A stretch of 64,000 bases of DNA from Prorocentrum cordatum (GCA_963575745.1 CAUYUJ010020149.1:89121-153120); one strand, 5' to 3'. Counted from the stretch's first letter, positions 43,346-53,861 are shown. Notes: generated by a model not told the origin, from the letters alone. Numbers and translations are program-made.

Positions 43346-44105
43346 TTCAGTAGCGCGTCCCCTTGGCACGTCCCGCGGTGCGACCCCATGGCACGTCCCC
43401 TGGCACGTCGCCTGGCGCATCCCTTGGGACGTTTCGCGGCGCGTCCTCCTGGCATGTTCCCCTTGTCAATCAGCTCTGGGGCAGCTGCTGTGTGTTCAGG
43501 CAGCTCGATCTTAAGATCCAGATCAGTTCGGTCAGGACAGGGATGCAAAGGAGGACTCGATCCACGACGCTATGGAGCACAACCGCGGCATGGCACATCG
43601 CAATTCAGCACGGCGCAGCACATCACAGCCCTCGGCAGGGTACATCAAGATCGATACACTCAGCATTGCAACTTGGCACGTTCCTTGGCACGTTCCGTGG
43701 GGCGTCCCTTGGCGAGTCCCCCTGGCACGTCGCGTGGCGCGTCCCCTGGCACATTCCGTGGCACATCCATTGGCACGTTCCGTAGCGCGTCCCTTTGGCA
43801 CGTCCTACGGTGCGACCCCATGGCGCGTCCCCTGGCACGTCGCCTGGCGCATCCCTTGGGACGTTTCGCGGCGCGTCCTCCTGGCATGTTCCCCTGTCCA
43901 TTAGCTCTGGGGCAGCTACTATGTGTTCAGGCAGCTCGAACTTAAGATCCAGATCAGTTCGGTCAGGACTCGGATGCAAAGGAGGACTCGATCCACGACG
44001 CTATAGAGCACAGTCGCGCCATGGCACATCGCAATTCAGCACGGCGCAGCACAGCACAGCCCTCGGCAGGGTACATCAAGATCGATACACTCAGCATTGC
44101 ATGTG
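43346..44105. repeat. Two GGCACGTCCC composite units in tandem
   Basis: Each has a TGGCACGTCCC array, the tail with CAGATCCAGATCAGTTCGG, then GGATGCAAAGGAGGACTCGA, a CATGGCACATCGCAATTCAG block and CCCTCGGCAGGGTACATCAA. The two copies are offset by about 425 bases. An open frame of 185 codons spans them but is not recognisable. Confidence 0.85.
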
Positions 44106-44189
44106 CCCGTCACCCAATCAGTTGTCTTTGAAAACGGTGCCATGCGTTACATTTCAATATTCCTTTCCGGGTTCGTGGGTCGATCATGT

Positions 44190-44610
44190 TTGCTCTTTTG
44201 TTTGATTGTATGTTTGCACGCTTGCCTGTTTGCTTGCGCGCTGGATCGCTCGCTTGTTTGCTTGCTTGCTTGCTTAACTGCTTGATTGCTTTCGTCCTTG
44301 CTTAGCTGCTTGCTTGCTTGTTCGCTTGCTTGCGTGCTTGCTATCTCGCGCGCCTGCTCGCTTGTATGCTTGCTTGATGGTTTCCTTCGTAGCTTGCTTT
44401 CTTGGGTGTTTGGTTGCTGTGTTGTTTGTTTGTTTGTTTCTTGCTTTCTTGCTGGCTTGCTTATTCTTGCTTGCCCGATCGCATCCTTGCTTGCTGACGC
44501 TCTTGCTTGCTTGCTTCTTTGCTTGCCTCATTCTTGCCTCATTGCTGGCTTCCTGGCTTGCTTCCTTGCTGCTTGCTCGCTCGCTTGTTTTCCTACTTGT
44601 GCTCAGGTAT
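44190..44610. repeat. GCTTGCTTGC array, copy 3
   Basis: About 420 bases of degenerate TTGCTTGCTTGC with TGTTTGTTTGTTT. It is preceded by the CCTTTCCGGGTTCGTGGGTC block, as at 39991. Confidence 0.9.
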
Positions 44611-44669
44611 CGCGAGCACCAACGTAGCCGGCTTAGCTACTCGGAGGCCGCGTTGGTGGATATTGTGGC

Positions 44670-45365
44670 ATTGTGTCTCATTTCAGTTGCATTGCTTGTA
44701 CACGGCTTCTGACGTGCCTAAACGTTGCTACTGTGTTGCTTGTGCATGGCATGTGCGTTGCATTTGCGTTTCTTGTGGTATGGCTTCTGCATGGGTCTTG
44801 TGTTGGCATTTGCATGCTTTTGGTATTGCTTTTGCATTTCTTTGCGACTGCGACTGTATCGCACCATATCCGCATTGCTGTACGTTGCGTTGCATTTCGT
44901 GGCGTTGCGGATCGTGCATCGTAGTGATGCATTGCCCGTTGTTGCTTTTGCATTGCTTGGTGTTGCTTTCGCATTGGATTTGTTGTTGAATTGCAACGCG
45001 TTGCGTTATCCTGCATTCTGCATTCCTTTTGTATTGTGTTTGCTCTGGGCTTTCATTACTTTTGCGTGGCGGTTGTCTTGCGTTTGCATTGCTTTTGCAT
45101 AGCGAGGCATTGAATTGCATGGTGATATGGTTCGCATTGCTTTCCGTTGCGTGGCATCGCACGGCGTTGATTTGTTGCAATGCTCTGCGTGGTATTGCAA
45201 TGCTTTCGTGTCATTTGCCACAGCAATGCGTTGCGTTTCCTTTGTGCTGTTTTCCACTGCTTCGCGTTGCGCTGAACTGTATTTCGCTGCGCTGCATGTC
45301 ATGGCGTTGCGTTGCTTTCGGTTTCTTTGCTTTCGCATCGCTTTTCTCAGTGTACCATTTGTTGT
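44670..45365. repeat. TTGCATTGC / TTGCGTTGC short-word array
   Basis: Loose repeats of GCATTGCTTTTGCATTTC and GCGTTGCGTTGC. Similar wording to 22.3-23.3 kb but richer in TTTTGC. Confidence 0.8.
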
Positions 45366-45372
45366 GGGTAGT

Positions 45373-45480
45373 ATGTTCCCGGAAAGGGCTCGAGCCCAGG
45401 GTTCTCTTTTAGAGGTTTACCCCCGGTTTCGACGGCTGTAGGGCCGGCGAAATTATTCTGCGATAAATTTCGTGCGGGAG
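45373..45480. repeat. CCCGGAAAGGG unit, third diverged copy
   Basis: TTCCCGGAAAGGGCTCGAGC ... GGCGAAATTATTCTGCGATA matches the first ~100 bases of the 1.79-kb duplication (38088 and 40172) with several changes. It is again preceded by a pyrimidine-rich TTGC array and followed by GATGTCTCGAGCGAAA copies. Confidence 0.85.
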
Positions 45481-45489
45481 TAGGGCCGG

Positions 45490-45935
45490 CGAATTAAATT
45501 TTGAGGATGTCTCGAGCGAAACGCTTGTTTTTCAGAATTTGTTGAGGATGTCTCGAGCGAGACGCTTGTTTTGTGTTATAGATTGTCCTCTCCTGGGGAC
45601 CTGAATTCTGAGGATCTCTCAAGTGGATTGCTTGTTTTCACGTGCCCAGGTCTTGAGGATGTCTTGAGCGAGACGCTTGGTTTCACGCCTCCAGGTGGCC
45701 CAGACAGATGTCTAGCATGAGGATTTGTTGAGGATGTCTCGAACCAGAGGCTTGTTTTCACGTGTCCAGGTCGCCCAAGCGGATGTCTAGCATGAGCACT
45801 TGTTGAGGATGTCTCGAGCGAGACGCTTGTTTGCACGTGTCCAGGTTGCCCAGGCGGATGTCTAGCATGAGGATGTGCTGACAACGTTTTGAGCAAAACG
45901 CGTGTTTTCACGTGTCCAGGTCGCCCAGGCACAGC
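45490..45935. repeat. GATGTCTCGAGCGAGA motif array, block 4, with ~75-bp tandem units
   Basis: First two simple copies, then four tandem units of about 75 bases containing CACGTGTCCAGGTCGCCC, GGATGTCTAGCATGAGG and GATGTCTCGAGCGAGACGC. Confidence 0.9.
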
Positions 45936-46720
45936 ACAGCCCTCGGCACGGTACATCAATATCGATACCCTTAGCATTGCAGCCTGGCATGTTGCCTGGC
46001 ACGTTCCGCGGAGCGTCCCATGGCGAGTCCCCCTGGCACGTCGCGCGGTGCACGTCCATTGGCACGTTCCGTAGCGCGTCCCCTTGGCACGTCCCGCGAT
46101 GCGTGCCCATGGCACGTCCCCTGGCACGTCGCCTGGCGCGTCCCTTGGGACGTTCCGCGGCGCGTCCTCTTGGCATGTTCCCTCTGTCGATTAGTTCTGG
46201 GGCAGCTACCATCTGCTCAGGCAGCTCGAGCTTACGATCCAGATCAGTTCGGTGAGGACTCGGATGCCAGGGAGGACTCGATCCACAACGCTAGATAGAG
46301 CACAATCGCGGCATGGCACATCGCAGTTCAGCACGGCCCAGCACAGCACAGCCGTCGGCACGGTACATCAAGATCGATACACTCAACTATGCACCTTGGC
46401 ACGTTCCTTGGCGCGTTCCGTGGCGAGTCCACCTGGCACGTCGCGCGGCGCGTCCCCTGGCACGTCGCGCGGCACGTCCATTGGCACCTTCCGTAGCGCG
46501 TCCCCTTGGCACGTCCCGCGGTGCGTCCCCATGGCACGTCCCCTGGCACGTCGCCTGGCGCGTCCCTCGGGACGTTCCGCGGCGCGTCCTCCTGGCATGT
46601 TCTCTCTGTCGATTAGTTCTGGGGCAGCTACCATCTGCTCAGGCAGCTCGAGCTTAAGCTCCAGATCAGTTCGGTGAGGACTCGGATGCCAGGGGGGACT
46701 TGATCCACAACGCTATACAT
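45936..46720. repeat. Two further GGCACGTCCC composite units
   Basis: Same order as 43346-44105, offset about 415 bases from each other, with GGTGAGGACTCGGATGCCAG in the tail. A (TA)n at 46715-46731 interrupts the second. Confidence 0.85.
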
Positions 46721-46975
46721 ATATATATATATAGAGCACAATCGCGGCATGGCACATCGCAGTTCGCAGTTCAGCACGGCGTCGCATAGCACAGCCCTCG
46801 GCACAGTACATCATCATCATCATCGATACATTCAGCATTGCATGTGCCCGTCGCCCCATCAGGTGTCTTTAATCTGTTGCAATGCCTTACATTTCTATAT
46901 TCCTTTCCGGGTTCGTGGGTCGATCATGTTTTTTGTTTATATATTGAATCACTTCGCTCATTCCGCCAGCCCATT

Positions 46976-47600
46976 TCGCATGACTGAGCCTCTTGGGGCC
47001 GCTGGGGGGCCTCTTCAGCGGCGCTTGGGGGCCGGCCTCCTGAGGGCCTCTTGGGGGCTTTTGGGGCCTCTCAGGGGCCTCTTGAGGCCTCCTGGGGGCT
47101 TCTCAAGGCCGAGGGCTCGAAGTTTTGTTTTGTGTTCCTCCTTTGGGGCATCGCTTGGGGCCCTCTTGGGCCCCTCTTGGGCCGTCTTGGATGCCTCTGG
47201 GGCCGTCTTGGAGCCCTCTTGGGCCAGCTTGGGGCCTTCTTGGGAGCTTCTCGGGCCCTCTTGGGGCGATCTTGGGGGCCTCTTGGGCCGTCTTGGGGCG
47301 TCGGGAAGCCGAAAAGATGGACACGCCAAAATCTGCCCCAAACCCAAGGAAAAGTAATGAATTCTGCCTCTTGGGGCCCTCTGGGGAGTGCTCTTGGAGG
47401 CCTCTTGGGGCGTCTGGGGGCCATCTTGGGCGTCTTGGAACGATCGTGTGGCATCTCGGAGCACTCTTGAACCATCTTGGAGGGCTCTTGGCGGCCTCGT
47501 GGTCCTTCTCGGGGCTCTCTGGAGGGCCACGGGGGCGGCGCCCAGGAGGAAAACCATCTCTGACCCGAGTCTGCCGGGGATCGCCCGGGGTACTTTTCGT
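46976..47600. repeat. GGCCCAAGA-rich element, reverse orientation, with core
   Basis: TCTTGGGGCC units (46985-47280), core at 47283-47370 (GGCGTCGGGAAGCCGAAAAG ... AGTAATGAATTCTGCCTC), more TCTTGGGGC units to about 47530. It is the closest relative of the 27.35-27.93 kb element. Confidence 0.75.
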
Positions 47601-48190
47601 CTGGGGACCCCCAGGGGCCGCCCCGCGCGCGCGAAGTAGAAGTATTATTTAGCAGTTACCGGAGATCTTAGCACGCCTCTGGCCCGTTGGGCCGGCGAAT
47701 TGTATGTAGTCATTCAGTTTGGGTTGAGAAAACTCATGTTCGTAGTGCCATGGTCATTGTATGTGTTTTCCCATTCTAGCTCTCGCTGTGGTGATTACGC
47801 TCGGTCGGCAGAGGTAGTACTCTATGTGGTGTACGGCGCAACGCGCCGGGGAAATCACAAACCCTCTGCGTGGCCAGGTGTCAGGCGCAGCCTCTGGCGC
47901 GGGGACGCCGCGGCTTTTCCCAGACAGCGAGTGTTGTAAGATGTAAGGTCTACCTTGGTCATTGGAGGGCCCACTTGCCTTGGAAATCGCGTTGTTGGTG
48001 TGTGGCGGGGCGTCTGCCGTAACCTGTGGCGTCTCTAATTGCGCAACCTGTAGGTTTGCGGAGTGTCTGCCGCAGCCTGTGTGGCGCAACCTATGTAAGG
48101 TAGCCTCCCGTGGAAAAAGTACGATTGGTGGTGTGGTCGGGTTCTGCGGCGCAGCCTGTGCCGCAACCCACGGCACATGCTGTTCAGCGC
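47601..48190. other. Unassigned segment in intron 3
   Basis: Normal-complexity sequence with GCGGCGCAGCCTGTG-like short repeats between 48010 and 48175. No gene recognised. Confidence 0.4.
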
Positions 48191-48199
48191 TTCGTGTGG

Positions 48200-48570
48200 A
48201 ATCAGTTTCTTCCCGGCGTTGTTGGCCTCCTGGGGCGTTGCTGGAGGGCTCTCTGGGCGCCGCCTGGAGGCGCACTGGGGCCCCTGAGGATCTCTTGGAG
48301 GACTTTCTTGGGTCTCTGGGGATGGTCTTTGGGCCCGTCGTGGCCAGGTCATGGAGGCATCCTGCGGCCTTCCTGGGGCGGTCTCGGCCTCTCGCAGGCC
48401 TGCCCTGGGGCCGCGAAGTGTGCCGGGCGGCAGGGCGCAGGGGGCAGGCAGATTTTTTTGTGTTTTTTTTCGGCCCAGATCCGCAGTGAGGAGGGAAGAG
48501 GAGGGAGGAGGAGGGAGGAGGAGGAGGAGGAGGAGGAGGAGGAGGAGGAGGAGGAGGAGGAGGAGAAGGC
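48200..48570. repeat. GGCCCAAGA-like tract and (GGA)n
   Basis: CTGGGGCCCCTGAGGATCTC-type units (48220-48410) followed by a GGAGGA array (48487-48567). Confidence 0.7.
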
Positions 48571-48689
48571 AGATGGGGGTCCTGAGCGTTTGGGGTGTGC
48601 AGCTTGTTGGGCGCCTCTGCGGGGCGCTCTGCGCGCCTGCCCGCCCCACAGGTCCGCTCCTCCCTGCCTCTCCTCGTCGCGGGGCCACG

Positions 48690-48790
48690 GGGTGGTGGGG
48701 CCGTGGAAGAGTACAGAAGCCCGACCAGACAGCTGACTAGCGATCGAGTGCACTCCAGCGTGCGAGGGCACGGAGGCGGATTCTCATCGA
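48690..48790. repeat. Intron-end repeat, copy 1
   Basis: CCCGACCAGACAGC ... CTCCAGCGTGCGAGGGCACG ... GGCGG lies 40-140 bases upstream of the exon 4 acceptor. A related block (CCCGACCAGGCAGC ... CCCCAGCGTGCCGGGGGGCA) lies at 50041-50130, at the 3' end of intron 4. Confidence 0.6.
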
Positions 48791-48830
48791 CAGCCGGGAG
48801 CACGGATGCGATTCATTGCTAACCCCCCAG

Positions 48831-49440
48831 ATGAAGAATTGGCAAGGACCATCTGTGACTTTCTACAACGATTCCGTGTTCCGGGAGAAGGACTGGGAGG
48901 CCTTGCTGAATCTAGGACAGGGAAGTAAGGCGGGCGAGTCGAACAAGATAGGGAGGCACGGGTTGGGCTTCAACTCGGTCTTCAACATCACTGATGTCCC
49001 TGTTATCATCAGCCAGGATACAATCATGGTCCTGGATCCACATGTGAAGCATCTGAGCAGTATGGGTGCCACGGACGCGAAGCCTGGAATCCGCTTAAAC
49101 TTTTGTAAGAAGAGAGATTTGCGAGAGAAGTGGCCTGATCAGTTCTCCCCATACGAGATGCAACATTGTGACTTGTCGTGCGGCCCCTTCGGAGGGACCC
49201 TGATCCGTGCCCCGTTCCGCCGCCCGGGGTGCGAGAGCGGTATCAGCGAATGGTGTTATGATCAGACCAAACTCCAGAGTCTCGTACAGTTGATGAGAAA
49301 TGACGCCCACCTGTGGTTGCTGTTCCTGCGCAGTGTCCGACTGATTGAAGTTATCTGGGTGCCTGCGGCAAACCCGCCACCGTGCCAGCTCAGCACGCTG
49401 TGTGCCAGCCCTTCGGGCACCGCCCCAAAGGCCGCCACGC
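48831..49440 (+). CDS. Sacsin-like protein, exon 4 (ATPase domain, repeat B)
   Basis: About 203 codons of the second Hsp90-type ATPase fold. It begins directly after a CCCCCCAG acceptor with MKNWQGPSVTFYNDSVF, the counterpart of SGAALYAYNDAVF in exon 2. Next come the glycine motif KIGRHGLGFNSVFNITDVP and TIMVLDPHVKHL, and later CGPFGGTLIRAPFR and WLLFLRSVRLIEVI. The counterparts in repeat A occur in the same order. The 3' limit is uncertain. I use a GT at 49441 (CGC|GTAACA, phase 1), which brings the repeat B segment close to the length of repeat A. A GT at 49359 (phase 0) is the alternative and would shorten the domain by 27 residues. Confidence 0.85.
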
Positions 49441-50108
49441 GTAACACCTCTCGCCCATACTTCTTGAGGAGCCCTCCTGAGGCTCATGACTATCGTCGTG
49501 GGGCTATCTACAGGCCTCCTGCGGGGCAGCCCTTGGGCTTCCTTGGGGCACTCTTGAGACATCTTGGGGTCCTCTTGGGCCGTCTCGGGGCAGTCTTGGG
49601 CTGTTTGCGGGCCATCTTGCGCTGTCTAGGGGCCCTCGGGAGGCCCTCTTGGGCCAGCTTGGGGCTCTCTTGGGGCCGTCCTGGGCTGTCTAGGGGCCCT
49701 CTTGGGGTGTCAGTGGGCCCTTTCGGCTTTCGAAGACCGCGAGTTGCCCAATCTTGGTCCGAATAGTGTGGGAAGCCCAAGCGCTGGAACACGTGGGGCG
49801 CAAGCAATGTTTTCAGTTTCTCGAGGGCCTCCTGGGAAGCGCCTTGGGGTCATCTGGGGATCTTTTGGAGGCCTCTTGGAACCGTGTTGAGGTACTCTTG
49901 GGCGCTTCTGGGCGTGATCTTGGTGGACTTCCCAGGCTGTCTTGGAGGCCTTGCAGATCTTTGGATAGCCTCAGGCACGCCTGGAAACTCCCAGGGGGCC
50001 CGGGTGCGGGGGGGGAGCGGTGCAGGCGCCGCTTTGTGGTGAGGGGGGTGCTGGCGGAAGACGACGGGAACCCGACCAGGCAGCACTTGGCATCCTACCG
50101 CGCCCCAG
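49441..50108 (+). other. Sacsin intron 4 (~0.67 kb, limits uncertain)
   Basis: Mostly a reverse-oriented GGCCCAAGA-rich element (49530-49960, TCTTGGGGCC units), then the intron-end repeat copy 2. Phase 1 at both proposed ends. A further small exon hidden here cannot be excluded. In-frame sequence continues on both sides, so the junction rests on length comparison with repeat A only. Confidence 0.5.
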
Positions 50109-52596
50109 CGTGCCGGGGGGCACGGTGGCGGGTCGACATTGGCTCCAATCAGACGTTGGTGTCCCAAGAAAGAGTTGAGCCGATGCCGGGCCGCATCCAG
50201 CTGATCGGGCGCCACCCCTGCCAGGAAGCCCGTCAGTACGACACGCAGAGCTCTGATGATGTGAGCGTGGCAGCGCCAATTGGCTTCGAAGAACCTGGTA
50301 TGGTTTTCAGTCGGCTTCCACTTGGGATTCCCTCTAGTTGCGTTCATTTGTCAGCGCTTTTCGGAACGAGTGCTGACCGACGGACCATCGTTTTGGATGA
50401 GAGCAAAGATCACACTGAATGGGCGTCGAAGAACCGACGATTGATCGCAGATGGTTGCAAATGCCTTTGCGAAGTGATTCGCCGTAGGGCCAAGGAGTAC
50501 AAGAACACTCCCTTTGAGTTGTTTCCCCGAGAGGAGGGTGCCAGTATCGTCGGCCAGACAATTTGGACGGAGTTCTTCAAAGCCTTCCAGGAGGTGGTTT
50601 GTAATGTGGATTGCTGCGACGGTCTTCTTTACACGGTGGCAGGGCACGAGGTGGACTCCAGATGCGGCAATGTGCTTCTTACTTCGTCGCATCCGCCACG
50701 TGCGTTGGGTCTGCTAGGCGCGCCAGTAGTTGTCGCGCCTTCACATGTCACACTTGGTCTGTTAAGGCGAGGCTCATGTTTTCAGGAATTGTCCCCAAAG
50801 TTGATGCGCCAGTGGTTGAGGGATCATTTCGAAGGTGATATCCCCGCAGAGCTGTATTCAGAGCTTCTCGTGTACTGCGTGTCTGATGATGACTGTCGTG
50901 CCGATGCTGCGACGGCATTGGACGGGTGCCCTTTGGCTGTGACTCTGGATGGAAGCACGCAGAAGTTCGACTCAGCCAGTTCGCCGGAGGAGACCTGTTC
51001 GTTTTATGCGAGCGCTTCTGACGAGGAGTGGTCAGTTGCTCAGCATTTCGTCAACGATGCAGTTTTGCGTTACGTGCCAGGAACAGCAGACACGCTGCTG
51101 TGCCACCCTCGAGTTGGCCGTTTGACAGTAGAGGCAGTCGCAGAATTTGGACGAGAGATCTGCTCCACCACTTTCCAAGGCGCTTTTTGGCAGTGGCATC
51201 GCTCAGTGAAAGACCGCAATCCAGAGGCGGTTCTCCGCCAGGACGCGGATCACTTGCTCGACAGTCTTTACGTCTTGCGAGGCCCGGGGAAAGAACTCCT
51301 TCAACTGGGCAACCGGCGAAGGGCAGTTCAGGGTGCTGTCGGGGACCTGGGCCGCGGTCTGGAGGCCTGCGGTGTGCTTGTTCTGAGTGGCGGCCCAGTT
51401 GAAGATGCGACGCCAGAGGCAGTTACACGAGCGCTGGCCCAGGCTATTGGTTCTGCAGGTGCCGATTGGTGCCCCCCGACAGAGGATATTGCATCTTTGC
51501 GTGCAGTTCTGAGGGCAATTGCGAAGGCTGACGCTCCAGAAGTTGACTGCGTAGCTCGGAGGCTGCCGGCTTTCAGACACTGGAACGAAACGTGGGGCCT
51601 TCCAGACGTGAAGCTCTTTCCTCAAGGAATTCCACCGAAGCTGCGGAGCGCCCTGAGCAAAGTTACCCTACAGGCTTTGGACGAGCAGGAAGACCACGTC
51701 ATGATGTCGCTCTTGCGCAAAATGAACGTCGAGGAGCTCACGCAACTAGAGATAGTTGACCAAGCACTCGCCCAGTCCACAGACATTGAGCTTGTAGGTC
51801 AGGTGCTCAGGGCAGGCCTTGGCGAGGCCCTCCGGGATTTGGCGGCGTTCCCCACCGTGGGCGGTCAGAAGCTTCCACTTGAGAAATGCGTTATGAGGAC
51901 GGCTGAGGAGGGCTTCCCAATCTCCAGGCGATTGTCGTGTGAACCCTGCCTGGAGGGGCTCGCAGGAGTGCTGCAGGACTTGAACTGTCGTACCTCGATG
52001 GACAAGCAGGACGTCGAGGAAGTTGTCCGGGCCATCGAAAAGAGCCAAGACGAAGACCTCGGCAGACGCTTGGTCAGTTGGCTTTCGAAGCTTGCATCCC
52101 CGCACGACTTCTGTGCGATGCCAGCGGTTCAGCAGTCTCGTTGGCTTCCCAGTTTGACTGGCAAGTTGGTGGCTCCGCTCGACGACGTATGGCACTCAGA
52201 CGCGGAGTCTCTTGTCGGCAAGGTGCGGGTTCTTGTCCAGGGAGAGCCTAGTATGCTCTCATTAATGGGCGTGCACACAGAGAAAGACATTACCGATGAG
52301 CTTTTGGAGGAACAGTTGGCAGCCCTGGTCGAGTGCGGAGCGGGGCCTGAGGAGGTTGGCAAAGTCTACAGCAAGATGCAGGCACCCCCATCGTTGCAGC
52401 ATTGGGTCTGGACACCTTCAAGTTTTGTCGCAGTCGACTACGTGTGCCAGGATGCGCATGCAGAGCAGTTCACCCCCTATATTCACAGGCTTCGCGACGA
52501 ATGGAAGGAATTGAACGTCTTTCGGAACGTGCCCGACACTATACCAATCGCCAGGTTGTTTGAGATGCACAACGCTTTGCGTCACCACTGCCAGAC
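50109..52596 (+). CDS. Sacsin-like protein, exon 5 (middle and distal part of repeat B)
   Basis: About 828 codons, homologous along its length to exon 2 (3' part) and exon 3. Landmarks: DVSVAAPIGFEEP (~residue 45), SALFGTSADRRTIVLD (counterpart of FFELSSNRRDLW in repeat A), AVLRYVPGTADTLLCHPRVG, RRLPAFRHWNETWGLP, KVRVLVQGEPSMLSLMG, and HWVWTPSSFVAVDYV. The start is uncertain within about 50080-50225. The exon reaches DTIPIARLFEMHN and then a stop at 52598-52600. In repeat A the matching segment continues about 120 residues to the next ATPase domain, so I read the end as a GT donor at 52597 in phase 2, with later exons outside the window. A true C-terminus here is possible but would leave the repeat incomplete. 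Confidence 0.85.
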
Positions 52597-52960
52597 GTGA
52601 TGATGAGTAGAAGATTTTGGGTACTCGGGCGCCCTTCGGACCCTTGCTGGTCCGCATGGTCTGTCTGGTCTGGGCTAGGTAGGTGTAGTCTATCTCGTCC
52701 ATCTGGTCTAGTCGGGTCTGTCAACCTCCTCCCTCTCTTTCCTCCTCCTCCTCCTCCTCCTCCTCCTACTCCTCTCTATCCTCTTTCTTCTCCTGCTCCT
52801 CCCAAGTACCGTGTGCTCCTCTGTATGCTCCTGTCCTCCTTGTCCTCCACCTACTCTTTCTTGTCCCCCTTTTCCGTTCTCTTCTTTCTCTTTTTCCCCA
52901 TCTCCCAATCTGTCTCACGGCCGTCTGCACATTGTTTTGCGTCGTTTGCGGGGGTGGGGC
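52597..52960. other. Downstream flank of exon 5 with TCC tract
   Basis: GGTCTGTCTGGTCTGGGC-like short repeats (52640-52730), a TCC array (52738-52780) and pyrimidine-rich sequence. If the gene continues, this is the start of an intron running past the window. Confidence 0.5.
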
Positions 52961-53425
52961 TCTACTGGGGCCCTCTTGGGTTGTCTGGAGGTGCCATTGG
53001 GCCTCTCCGAGGGTCCTCCTGCGGCGTCTTGGGGCCCTCTTGGCCTGCCCTGGGTCTCTCCAGGGGCTGTCCCGATCCTTCTTGAGACCCTCGGGGTCTT
53101 CTTGCGGCTTTCGTCGGGCACCGTGGGGTCCTAATGGGGCCTTCTAGAGCAGTCTTGCCGCTCTCCTGGGCCCTTTTGGGTCCTCGTGCTCTCCGAGAGC
53201 CGATTGCATCCACGGTGGGAAGCTGCCGTCTTGGAGCCATCTTGGCGTGTCGTGGCCTTTGTGGGGGCAGTCCTGGGCCGCGCTGATGCCCTCTTGGCAC
53301 GTTTTGAAACGCTCCCTGGCCATCCTGGGGCCCACTTAGGGTCGTATTGGGACGTCTTGTGTCTCTCGTAGTCCCTCCCTCTGGGCCTTCCCGTAGCTCC
53401 GTGGGAGCCTCCTGGAGACCACCCT
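52961..53425. repeat. GGCCCAAGA-rich element, reverse orientation
   Basis: GGGGCCCTCTTGGGTTGTC and CTTGGGGCCCTCTTGGCC units. There is an internal less repetitive stretch at about 53190-53240. Confidence 0.65.
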
Positions 53426-53850
53426 ATGCCAACCACGTTGGGATGTCAATGCCAGCCAGCGTAGACCCAAAACAGTGTGTTTCTAGCAACCTGCGGTGTG
53501 CAGCCGATGTGGAGGGCAAATATGTGGTGCAGTCTGTGTGACGCAAGTAGCTTCTGTTCGCAGTGAGTTGCCCACTCCACTGATCGCGCAATCATCCCAC
53601 CCACCCGCCAGGCCCGCAACTTGGTTTGCAAAACCCATGCGGCGGCGACTGCGATGAGTGCTTGGAATTGGCTGTTGCATCTCTGTGCCCGCGCTAGCCC
53701 GCGCATGCTCGCGCGCGCAGCTGCCAGATAGTTTGGCGCTACCGACGCGGTGGCGGTGGCACTGACCGCTGGGCACTCCCCAGCGGAAACTTCAGTGCGA
53801 GTTGGTGACTAGGGGGGGGCGCGGTATCATGGCAACGTCGACAGCTGTAG
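53426..53850. other. Unassigned unique segment
   Basis: Normal-complexity sequence, with a GCTCGCGCGCGCAGC palindrome-like stretch near 53708. No gene recognised. Confidence 0.4.
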
Positions 53851-53861
53851 ACGCGACAGTG

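Larger units (their letters stand above)
34516..48830 (+). other. Sacsin intron 3 (~14.3 kb)
   Basis: GTGCAG...CCCCCCAG, phase 0, the longest intron in the window. CCAG occurs at both junctions. The content is GATGTCTCGAGCGAAA arrays, GAC minisatellites, GCTTGC arrays, dispersed composite units, GGCCCAAGA elements and a 1.79-kb duplication. No other gene recognised. Its position relative to the ATPase motifs differs from intron 1, so the two introns are not a shared inheritance from repeat duplication. Confidence 0.7.
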
